Source: an uncultured Clostridium sp.
Lineage (GTDB): Bacteria > Bacillota > Clostridia > TANB77 > CAG-508
Direction of reading: 5' to 3'
Length of the DNA stretch: 23,249 nt
Assembly (NCBI GenBank): GCA_958413095.1
Contig: CATYUF010000025.1
Location: 1 to 23,249 of the forward strand
A program made the translations under genes and the position numbers. Positions 17,266 to 23,249 of this stretch are shown in pieces; the first letter of the stretch is position 1, and each line of letters begins with the position of its first letter. The notes below the pieces were generated by a model. That model saw only the letters and a list, made by a program, of their open reading frames with translations. It was not told the origin of the DNA and made no database searches.

Positions 17266-17394
17266 ACAGTTATGAATAATAAATTATTGTTTTATACTTT
17301 GTGTGTCGCAATCTACAAAATATAAAAATCACACTTACTATCGTTTGTTTGGTCGCTTATGCAGTATCTCGACAATAATTTATTATTAAACTGT
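17266..17394. repeat. Imperfect long inverted repeat, possible structured RNA or relic element
   Basis: Arms 17266-17290 and 17372-17394 share a perfect 16-bp core (17275-17290 and 17372-17387) and extend to ACAGT/ACTGT ends with small gaps, enclosing 81 nt. A competing 8-bp pairing AAATCACA/TGTGATTT (17326-17333 and 17392-17399) is also possible. The sequence GTGAACA occurs just outside both ends (17262-17268 and 17407-17413). It lies between the CaCA gene stop and the hrcA promoter. Nature unknown. Confidence 0.45.
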
Positions 17395-17426
17395 GATTTC
17401 ATAGTAGTGAACACTAAAAACAACAA

Positions 17427-18281
17427 TTATAAAGAATATCTTATTATGAAGAAAATTATTATTCCTATATTTTGAATTACAAACAAATTTAACATATTAG
17501 AAGTAAGCAAATTATTGGTTGCTTCAATTACTCCTAAAATCTTATTTTCTTTTTGTTCCTTATAATGTTTTTGAGATTCAAAAAAAGTTATTAATTCTGG
17601 CATACTTGTTATAAATCCCAATAAAAAACCAAGTATGCTTTCTGATACTTTAAATATTTTAGCTAATTGTTCTAAATTATTTCCTAGTTCATTTCCGATT
17701 AAATATAAACTTACACTTGTTAATATTAAATATATAATATACACATATGTTTTTTGATTTGTTTTTCTTTCTTCTTTCTCTTTTATTTCTTCTTGATTTT
17801 CTATTTCCTTGTCTTGCAATTGTAAAAATTTTTTATGAATTCTATTAGATATATACCAAAACACAAAATATAAAAGTAGAAAAATAGGTACACTATATAT
17901 ACTTAATTCTATTTTTAAAGTTATTAATATAAGTGGAATTATTATTGTGATTATCGCTAATATTATATTGTATAAAATCCCCTTATTTTTTATTTCTTTA
18001 TAGTTTTTAGTTAATATTACCGAAATAATATATTGCAATAAATTTATTAAATTAGAACTAAATATATTATATATACTTGTTCCCATTAGTCCTTTAAAGC
18101 TTGATATACTTACTGTTAAAAACTCAGGTACAGATGTTGCTATTCCTGTAATATTTCCAATAGTATGTGGTTTTAAATTCAAATTTTCGCTTAATTTTCT
18201 TAATATTCTAACTAATACATATTTTGAAATTAGAACTATTAATGTTGAATATATCATAAATTTAATTATTGCAATTATCAT
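17427..18281 (-). CDS. CaCA-family sodium/calcium exchanger-like membrane protein
   Basis: A 284-aa polytopic membrane protein with two inverted alpha-repeats typical of cation/Ca2+ exchangers. Repeat 1 is GNITGIATSVPEFLTVSISS through GTSIYNIFSSNLINL (about 42-83), and repeat 2 is LGFLLGFITSMPELITFFES through EATNNLLTSNMLNLF (about 213-262). The acidic residue after TS-P in each (PEF, PEL) would bind the cation. A charged cytoplasmic loop (about 150-178, KDKEIENQEEIKEKEERK) divides the halves. It would exchange Ca2+ or another cation for Na+ or H+. It is transcribed away from the DUF1653 gene, with 133 nt between the starts. The family call is good; the ion is not known. Confidence 0.8.
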   Translation of the reverse strand: MIIAIIKFMIYSTLIVLISKYVLVRILRKLSENLNLKPHTIGNITGIATSVPEFLTVSISSFKGLMGTSIYNIFSSNLINLLQYIISVILTKNYKEIKNKGILYNIILAIITIIIPLILITLKIELSIYSVPIFLLLYFVFWYISNRIHKKFLQLQDKEIENQEEIKEKEERKTNQKTYVYIIYLILTSVSLYLIGNELGNNLEQLAKIFKVSESILGFLLGFITSMPELITFFESQKHYKEQKENKILGVIEATNNLLTSNMLNLFVIQNIGIIIFFIIRYSL

Positions 18282-18349
18282 ATTCTATCTCCATTCAAAT
18301 CAATCACTTTTCTTATTGTAGAGTATTCATAATTATTTTACCCAATTTG

Positions 18350-18378
18350 TTGCCAATTATTAGAAAATATTATATAAT
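18350..18378 (+). promoter_or_regulatory. Sigma-A promoter for the DUF1653 gene and possibly serS
   Basis: TTGCCA (18350-18355), a 17-nt spacer, and a perfect TATAAT (18373-18378), 36 nt before the start codon. It is placed correctly for the DUF1653 gene, which has AGGAGAG before ATG. Confidence 0.7.
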
Positions 18379-18414
18379 AACCATACTAATTGAATTTAAA
18401 AGGAGAGATTAATA

Positions 18415-18681
18415 ATGGAGCAAGTAAAAATAGGTCGTGTTTATCGTCATTTCAAAGGTAATTTTTATTTTGTAGAAAATGTCGCTTACGACTCGGAAAC
18501 CAAAGAAAAAATGGTCGTTTACAAACCTTTATATAATAGAGAAGATGGCAAAACAATCTGGGTAAGACCTGAGAAAATGTTTTTAGAGGAAATCCCTGAA
18601 AGACCTGACAATATAACTGGTCAAAAAGTAAGATTTGAATTAGTAGAAGATATAGAAAAAAATTATATTCCTAATATATAA
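18415..18681 (+). CDS. DUF1653 family protein
   Basis: An 88-aa soluble protein almost wholly made of the DUF1653 domain: KIGRVYRHFKGNFYFVENVA (5-24), then MVVYKPLYN and KTIWVRPEKMF (about 34-60). These small beta-rich proteins are widespread in Firmicutes and Proteobacteria, alone or joined to other domains; their function is not known to me. It has its own promoter and a clear AAGGAGAG site, and lies 131 nt before serS in the same direction. An A/T inverted repeat spans its stop codon (18676-18688 with 18732-18744), but no U-run follows, so read-through to serS is plausible. Confidence 0.85.
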   Translation: MEQVKIGRVYRHFKGNFYFVENVAYDSETKEKMVVYKPLYNREDGKTIWVRPEKMFLEEIPERPDNITGQKVRFELVEDIEKNYIPNI

Positions 18682-18812
18682 CTTATAATTATGTATATTT
18701 ATAAATTATATTTTTCCAGTTTATACACACTAAATATATATTTATAAGTTATATTATCTACCCTTCTATAAATTTCAATAAAAAAAATTAATTCATTTGG
18801 AGGTAATAAATA

Positions 18813-20099
18813 ATGATAGATATTAAACTTTTAAGAGAAAATCCTGAATTAGTAAAGGAAAATATTAAAAATAAATTTCAAGATCAGAAATTAGTTCTAG
18901 TTGATGAAGTTTTAGAACTTGATATAAAAAATAGAGAAGCTAAATTAAATGGAGATAATTTAAGAGCAGAAAGAAAATCTTTAAGCTCTCAAATTGGTGA
19001 ACTTATGAAAGCTGGAAAAAAAGAAGAAGCTGAAAACATAAAAAAACAAGTTCAAGAAGTTAATTTAAAATTAGAAGAAAATGAAAAGTTAGAAAATGAA
19101 TACTCTGAAGAAATTAAAAATAGAATGATGAAAATTCCAAATATTATGCACCCTTCAGTTCCTATTGGTAAAGATGACAGTGAAAATGTTGAAATCCAAA
19201 AATATGGTGAACCAATAGTTCCTGATTATGAAATTCCTTTTCATGGAGAAATCTTAGAAAACCTTGGTGGACTTGATTTAGATAGTGCTAGAAGAGTTGC
19301 TGGGAATGGTTTCTATTATTTAATGGGAAATATTGCAAGACTTCATTCTGCCGTTTTAACATATGCTAGAGATTTTATGATTAATAAAGGATTTACTTAT
19401 TGTATTCCACCTTATATGATTAGATCTGATGTCGTAACTGGTGTTATGAGTTTCGAAGAAATGGATGCTATGATGTATAAAATTGAAGGAGAAGATTTAT
19501 ATTTAATTGGTACTTCTGAGCATTCTATGATTGGTAAATTTAAAGATCAAATATTAAGAAAAGAAAATCTGCCATATAATATGACATCATATTCTCCTTG
19601 TTTTAGAAAAGAAAAAGGTGCTCATGGAATTGAAGAAAGAGGAGTTTACAGAATTCATCAATTTGAAAAACAAGAAATGATTGTAGTTTGTGAACCAGAA
19701 GATAGTTGGGAATGGTATGATAAAATGTGGTCATATACAGTTGAATTCTTTAGAAGTATGAATATTCCAGTAAGAACTTTAGAATGTTGTTCTGGTGACT
19801 TGGCTGATTTAAAAGCAAAATCTTGTGATGTTGAAGCTTGGTCTCCTAGACAACAAAAATATTTTGAAGTTGGAAGCTGTTCTAATTTAACAGATGCCCA
19901 AGCTAGAAGATTAGGAATTAGAATTAAAGGTGAAAATGGAAATTACTTTGCTCATACTTTAAATAATACTGTTGTAGCTCCACCTCGTATGCTTATTTCT
20001 ATTGTAGAAAATAATTATCAACCTGATGGTAGTGTTATAATTCCTGAAGTTCTAAGACCTTATATGGGTGGATTAGAAAAAATTGAATTAAAAAAATAA
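18813..20099 (+). CDS. serS: Seryl-tRNA synthetase
   Basis: A 428-aa class II synthetase charging tRNA-Ser and tRNA-Sec. It starts MIDIKLLRENPELVKENIKN; residues about 28-105 form the long antiparallel coiled coil that grips the long variable arm of tRNA-Ser. The catalytic domain includes TSEHSMIG, motif 2 CFRKEKGAHGIEERGVYRIH with QFEKQEM, LECCSGDLADLKAKSCDVEAW, and motif 3 APPRMLISIVENNYQPDG. ATG follows GGAGG at 7 nt. Despite the leader of 131 nt I see no T-box signature. Confidence 0.98.
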   Translation: MIDIKLLRENPELVKENIKNKFQDQKLVLVDEVLELDIKNREAKLNGDNLRAERKSLSSQIGELMKAGKKEEAENIKKQVQEVNLKLEENEKLENEYSEEIKNRMMKIPNIMHPSVPIGKDDSENVEIQKYGEPIVPDYEIPFHGEILENLGGLDLDSARRVAGNGFYYLMGNIARLHSAVLTYARDFMINKGFTYCIPPYMIRSDVVTGVMSFEEMDAMMYKIEGEDLYLIGTSEHSMIGKFKDQILRKENLPYNMTSYSPCFRKEKGAHGIEERGVYRIHQFEKQEMIVVCEPEDSWEWYDKMWSYTVEFFRSMNIPVRTLECCSGDLADLKAKSCDVEAWSPRQQKYFEVGSCSNLTDAQARRLGIRIKGENGNYFAHTLNNTVVAPPRMLISIVENNYQPDGSVIIPEVLRPYMGGLEKIELKK

Positions 20100-20134
20100 A
20101 TATTATATCTAAAATAAATAAAAAATATAAAGAA

Positions 20135-20188
20135 TTTATACAAGTATAGCTATTTCTAAATTTTTCAATATAGATATGCTTGTATAAA
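20135..20188 (+). terminator. Probable terminator after serS
   Basis: A 10-bp stem TTTATACAAG/CTTGTATAAA (20135-20144 and 20179-20188), with further imperfect pairing inside, is followed by ACTTTTT. It sits about 35 nt after the serS stop. The T tract is short and the stem AT-rich. Confidence 0.45.
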
Positions 20189-20254
20189 ACTTTTTAAAAT
20201 GTAATAATATCAAAAATTTTTAGACCGAATAAAAATATAGTAAGGAGTTATCAA

Positions 20255-20851
20255 ATGAATATTAAAAATCCGAAATTTGAAATATCAGCAGTAGGCCCAA
20301 AACAATACCCTAAAAATAATTTACCTGAAATTGTTTTAGTAGGTAAATCTAATGTTGGAAAATCTAGTTTTGTAAACACAATGATTAATAGAAAAAAATT
20401 AGCTAGAACAAGTAGTGAACCTGGCAAAACCCGTCAAATTAATTTTTATAATATAGATGATTTATTTTATTTTGTTGATTTGCCTGGTTATGGTTATAGT
20501 AAAATGTCTAAAAAAGAACAAGAACAAGTAGGAAAATTCATTGAAAATTATCTTTTTAATAGAAAAGAAATTTCTTTAATTATATTTTTAGTAGATATTA
20601 GACATTCTCCTACAAGTAATGATAAGTTAATGTATAATTATATCATTTCTTCTGGTTTACCTTGTTTAATTTTAGCTAATAAAGCTGACAAAATCGCTAT
20701 TACTAAGGTAGATGATACTGTAAAAGCTCTACAAAAAGAACTTAATCCTATCGGAGATATTCCTACTTTGCCATTTTCTTCTGAAAGAAAAATTTATAAG
20801 GATGATGTGTGGAATTTTATTGCTCCTTATATTGGTGTTGAGGAAATTTAA
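20255..20851 (+). CDS. engB: Ribosome-biogenesis GTPase EngB (YsxC/YihA)
   Basis: A 198-aa single-domain TrmE-Era-EngA-like GTPase needed for 50S subunit assembly. All GTPase motifs are visible: G1 GKSNVGKSS (30-38), the switch region KLARTSSEPGKTRQINFYN with the conserved G2 Thr, G3 DLPGYGYSK, and G4 NKADK. The start ATG follows AAGGAG by 8 nt. It has its own 155-nt leader after the serS hairpin. It closes the plus-strand block with a strong terminator. In many Firmicutes this gene follows lon or clpX; that is not the case here. Confidence 0.97.
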   Translation: MNIKNPKFEISAVGPKQYPKNNLPEIVLVGKSNVGKSSFVNTMINRKKLARTSSEPGKTRQINFYNIDDLFYFVDLPGYGYSKMSKKEQEQVGKFIENYLFNRKEISLIIFLVDIRHSPTSNDKLMYNYIISSGLPCLILANKADKIAITKVDDTVKALQKELNPIGDIPTLPFSSERKIYKDDVWNFIAPYIGVEEI

Positions 20852-20872
20852 TCTTTAATAAATTCAGATTTA

Positions 20873-20918
20873 AAAAACTATTCTAATATTTAATAATTTA
20901 TAATATTAGAATGTTTTT
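20873..20918 (+). terminator. Rho-independent terminator of engB
   Basis: Perfect 11-bp stem ATTCTAATATT/AATATTAGAAT (20880-20890 and 20902-20912), extended by AAAAAC/GTTTTT across a one-base bulge, and followed by a T-rich tract. It starts 22 nt after the engB stop. Confidence 0.72.
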
Positions 20919-20999
20919 TATATTTAATATATTAAGTTATACTCTGTTTTATTTTTTAGTAATAAAATTATATATTTTAATAATTTTATCAGTTCAAAA

Positions 21000-21038
21000 A
21001 GACTGTTCCTAAAATATTTATATATTTTTGAACAGTCT
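21000..21038 (-). terminator. Rho-independent terminator of the small membrane-protein gene
   Basis: Perfect 9-bp stem AGACTGTTC/GAACAGTCT (21000-21008 and 21030-21038), followed on the minus strand by TTTTTGAAC. It starts 12 nt after the stop codon at 21050. An alternative pairing GTTCAAAAA/TTTTTGAAC (20992-21000 with 21025-21033) uses the T-run itself. Confidence 0.7.
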
Positions 21039-21049
21039 AAAAATCTCAT

Positions 21050-21325
21050 TTAGTTACAACAACATTTGCATTTTTTCTCTTTCTTCCTACAACATACCAA
21101 TAATATTAAAGTTAATATTAGAAGTAAACCTAGAACTATTGCTAATACTATAATTGCTGGTAATGCTACAAGTATTGTTCCTGCTAGAGCAGCTCCTATA
21201 ATTATTCCTATTACTAAAGTAAATGCTACTAATAATATAGTTGCTACAATATATAAGCAATTTCTTTTTTTGTTGCATTTTTCTTCTCTATTGTCATAAC
21301 AATATATCTTTTCTTGTGGCTCCAT
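21050..21325 (-). CDS. Small two-helix membrane protein with a Cys-rich tail
   Basis: A 91-aa protein I cannot assign to a family. A short hydrophilic N-terminus with Cys at 9, 17 and 23 leads into two hydrophobic segments (about 24-48 and 51-78). The turn region carries small residues (GIIIGAALAG), and the tail is basic and Cys-rich (CCRKKEKKCKCCCN). Nine cysteines in 91 residues is striking and suggests metal binding, thiol chemistry or lipidation. The open frame extends to a TTG at 21340, but GGAGGTGA lies five bases before ATG 21325, so that start is chosen. It is a stand-alone gene with its own terminator, convergent with engB. Confidence 0.7.
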   Translation of the reverse strand: MEPQEKIYCYDNREEKCNKKRNCLYIVATILLVAFTLVIGIIIGAALAGTILVALPAIIVLAIVLGLLLILTLILLVCCRKKEKKCKCCCN

Positions 21326-21480
21326 AAAAGTCACCTCCAATATAGTACCTTATTTGATACTATACTATACTATATTATATGTCGAATTTTAAAGTTTGTT
21401 CCCACTTGCATTGTAGAATCTTAAATTCTCTACAAGTTAAATATTTCAAAATATTTTATATTTACTTACTATTTTATATT

Positions 21481-22533
21481 TCATAAATAACTGTTTTCTT
21501 CTTGTACAATATACTTCATACTCTTTTCTAATTTTCTTATTAAATTTTTAGAATTTGCAAATTCTGCATATCCTTTCCAAGAATAAAAACTTTGTCTCCA
21601 ATATTGAAAATTATATTGTTTGCTTTCCCATTCTCTATTCCATTTTTTTATTCTTTTTTTCATTCTATTAATATTACTTCTCTTAATTAATTTATGATGT
21701 AAATATATTCTGTATCCGCAAAATAAACAACCTTGTTTTAATGGAAAATATGTACTTTTTTTGTTTAGTTGTAAATTCAATTTATTATTAACAAAAAATT
21801 CAATTTTATTTAACATATCTTTTGCTATTTTTTTATTCTCTACAATTAATATTCCATCATCCATATATCTTGCATAATATTTTATTCTTAGTTGTTCTTT
21901 TATATATTTATCTAATTCATTCATATAAATATTAGCAAAATATTGACTAGTATAATTTCCAATAGGTATGCCTTTGTCCTGTTCTCCTTTTTCTGAAAAT
22001 TCTATAAATTTTTTAGTCAATTCTAAAAATTTTATATCTTTATAATGTTTTTTCATAATTTCATATAAAATTTCTTTATCAATACTATAAAAAAATTTAG
22101 AAATATCATATTTTACAAAATATGGTTTATCCCATTTTTTATTAGCTTCTAACATAAATTTTTGTATAGTTGCAACACATTTTCTCGTTCCTCTCCCTGG
22201 AATACATGCAAATGAAGTTGATATAAATTTTTTTATCATATATGGTAAAATATATTCATGCACATATAATTGTTGTACAACTCTATCATAAAAAGGCAGA
22301 CAATGTATTATTCTTTCTTTTGGTTCATATACTGTGAATTTTTTATATTTTCCAATTTGATATGTTCCATTTTTCAATTCTTTATATATTTTTATTATAT
22401 TATCTTCTAATTTCATTTCAAATTCTATTACATCTTTTGTTTTTCTTTTCCTTTTTGATGTTCTTTTATATGCATCTCTTATTTTACTAAATGTTAATGC
22501 TTTATCATATATATTATTTATTCTTTTGGGCAT
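21481..22533 (-). CDS. Diversity-generating retroelement reverse transcriptase
   Basis: A 350-aa RT that would copy the TR RNA into cDNA with adenine-directed errors. Motifs in order: RT motif 1/2 region YEPKERIIHCLPFYDRVVQQ (69-88) and PGRGTRK (112-118); motif 3 YDISKFFYSID with the catalytic Asp D143; motif 4 IGNYTSQYFANIYMNELD (191-208), where SQ replaces the QG of group II intron and retroviral enzymes as is typical of DGR RTs; the YMDD active site (223-226); and FCGYRI (271-276). There is no maturase, HNH or integrase domain, and the length fits DGR RTs. The ATG overlaps the end of the avd-like gene by 16 nt, so the two are translationally coupled. Its codons are extremely A/T-rich and Lys-rich, like the rest of the window. 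Confidence 0.93.
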   Translation of the reverse strand: MPKRINNIYDKALTFSKIRDAYKRTSKRKRKTKDVIEFEMKLEDNIIKIYKELKNGTYQIGKYKKFTVYEPKERIIHCLPFYDRVVQQLYVHEYILPYMIKKFISTSFACIPGRGTRKCVATIQKFMLEANKKWDKPYFVKYDISKFFYSIDKEILYEIMKKHYKDIKFLELTKKFIEFSEKGEQDKGIPIGNYTSQYFANIYMNELDKYIKEQLRIKYYARYMDDGILIVENKKIAKDMLNKIEFFVNNKLNLQLNKKSTYFPLKQGCLFCGYRIYLHHKLIKRSNINRMKKRIKKWNREWESKQYNFQYWRQSFYSWKGYAEFANSKNLIRKLEKSMKYIVQEENSYL

Positions 22534-22865
22534 GATTTAATCCATCCCCCTAACATTCTTCCTATTTCTTCTATTTTTAAACTCCAAGTCTTATAATTGT
22601 TAGGTGATATATATTGTTTATTATAAGAAAACCTTATAGAAAATCTTTGATACAATAATTCTGCATCTATTTTATTTAAGTACTCCATTTTATGATTTAC
22701 TCCAACTTTTTGAGCATACATCATATTTCTAAGAGTTTCATTCATTGAATTTTTTATATCAGAAGCTAATCCAAATCTTTCTTTTTTAGGATATTTTTCT
22801 AATAAATTATATGCATAATAATATAAATCCGAATATTTCTTATATATCAATAATTCATTTGCCAT
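22518..22865 (-). CDS. avd: Avd-like four-helix-bundle protein of the DGR
   Basis: A 115-aa all-helical protein of the Avd/S23-type four-helix-bundle family. In known DGRs Avd forms a pentameric barrel that binds the RT and template RNA and is needed for mutagenic retrohoming. Recognisable positions are YNLLEKYPKKERFGLASDIK (17-36), MNETLRNMMYAQK (about 41-53) and the C-terminal IEEIGRMLGGWIKS. The start ATG follows AAGGAGG at a good distance. The gene directly precedes and overlaps the RT gene and lies downstream of the presumed template repeat. Avd is the best assignment because of this context; the fold family on its own also includes unrelated four-helix-bundle proteins. Confidence 0.87.
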   Translation of the reverse strand: MANELLIYKKYSDLYYYAYNLLEKYPKKERFGLASDIKNSMNETLRNMMYAQKVGVNHKMEYLNKIDAELLYQRFSIRFSYNKQYISPNNYKTWSLKIEEIGRMLGGWIKSCPKE

Positions 22866-23118
22866 ATTTATTTTTTCCTCCTTGCAGTAAAATATTAAAA
22901 AGAGACATATAAAAATTTTAATTCTATATGCCTCTTTTCCTTCAATCTTTCAAATTTATTATAAACTCAAAAGATTTCTTTAATAATTTTTGCCTTTTCA
23001 TTTTTCAATTACTAACCAAAAATTACATTTAATATATGTTTTTGCCAAAGGCAATGGATATAAATTTCTTTAACACTTGGTAACTAATAGCAAATCCTTA
23101 AATTTACTATACCTTGTA
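22866..23118 (-). other. Non-coding stretch between presumed template repeat and avd
   Basis: About 250 nt with no coding potential. By position it would be the spacer RNA downstream of the TR, which in Bordetella phage is bound by RT-Avd and primes cDNA synthesis. It holds a small hairpin TTGCC-AAA-GGCAA (23042-23054), a TATAAT-like hexamer on the minus strand (22958-22963) without a good -35, a terminator-like hairpin (22898-22938) and the avd ribosome binding site. Confidence 0.5.
22898..22938 (-). terminator. Terminator-like hairpin between template repeat and avd
   Basis: 14-nt arms (22898-22911 and 22925-22938) pair completely in the minus-strand RNA with one G-U; in the plus-strand RNA the same position is an A-C mismatch. 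The stem closes with AAAAGAG/CTCTTTT and is followed by TAATATTTTA on the minus strand. It could end a short TR RNA or attenuate transcription into avd-RT. Confidence 0.55.
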
Positions 23119-23249
23119 CCTCCCAAATTGAGAGCAGTGTTAGAGTGCAAAAAATCGAAGCCGCACCAGACGTGTTGTTGCCGTTGTTGTTGTTGCCTGC
23201 GTAGAAGCCGAACAGCCCAGAACGTGTTGAATATGGATATTTTAAATCA
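23119..23249 (-). repeat. Presumed DGR template repeat (TR), upstream limit not seen
   Basis: On the minus strand, the coding strand of the RT, there is a GC-rich island (35 of 60 bases G or C in 23161-23220) in an otherwise very AT-rich window. It contains AAC AAC AAC AAC GGC AAC AAC (23174-23194). In-frame AAC runs are the hallmark of DGR templates, because the adenines at the first two codon positions are the mutable sites. The frame reads SGLFGFYAGNNNNGNN, resembling the end of a C-type-lectin-type variable region. The unbroken AAC runs fit an unmutated TR better than a diversified VR, but a VR at the 3' end of an off-window target cannot be excluded. Boundaries need the VR partner. Confidence 0.7.

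Noticed and set aside
18682..18812. T-box riboswitch before serS
   Set aside because: The leader is only 131 nt and I find no T-box core sequence or antiterminator; only an A/T inverted repeat is present.
21481..22533. Reverse transcriptase as a group II intron maturase or retron
   Set aside because: There is no domain X or HNH, no intron RNA core or msr/msd-like element seen nearby, and the SQ form of motif 4 plus the overlapping avd-like gene fit a DGR.

Overview
The window is very AT-rich, with strong AAGGAGG-type ribosome binding sites, A/T-ending codons and Gram-positive gene sets: the HrcA/CIRCE heat-shock operon, a PolA that appears to lack proofreading, QueH and an EngB GTPase. This suggests a low-GC, probably uncultured gut-type Clostridia or a related Firmicute. 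That placement is an inference; no rRNA marker is present. I see no tRNA, rRNA, CRISPR array or insertion sequence.

Region 1 (1-18281) is entirely on the minus strand. Read in the direction of transcription it holds: a CaCA-type cation exchanger; the heat-shock operon hrcA-grpE-dnaK-dnaJ behind a promoter with two CIRCE-like operators; an unknown basic protein; a PssD/PssE (Alg14/Alg13-like) glycosyltransferase pair with overlapping stop and start codons; ruvB behind a possible 12-codon leader ORF; queH followed by a possible ADP-ribosyltransferase-fold toxin and its partner; a multi-pass GT87-like membrane glycosyltransferase; polA; a membrane-anchored lytic transglycosylase; mreB with a clear sigma-A promoter; and mtaB, which runs off the left edge and carries an apparent one-base frameshift near its start. 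Most are housekeeping genes for translation accuracy, DNA repair, folding and cell-wall or surface-glycan work.

Region 2 (18415-20851) is a plus-strand block: a small DUF1653 protein with a well-formed promoter, seryl-tRNA synthetase, and the ribosome-assembly GTPase EngB, ending in a strong terminator. A convergent minus-strand gene for a small cysteine-rich two-helix membrane protein follows.

Region 3 (21481-23249, minus strand) is the most interesting part. It is a diversity-generating retroelement (DGR): a reverse transcriptase with the DGR-type IGNYTSQ motif and a YMDD active site, an overlapping Avd-like four-helix-bundle protein, and, about 300 nt upstream of avd, a GC-rich, AAC-repeat sequence that looks like the template repeat (TR). 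A terminator-like hairpin lies between the presumed TR and avd. No variable target gene is visible, so it probably lies beyond the right edge or elsewhere in the genome.
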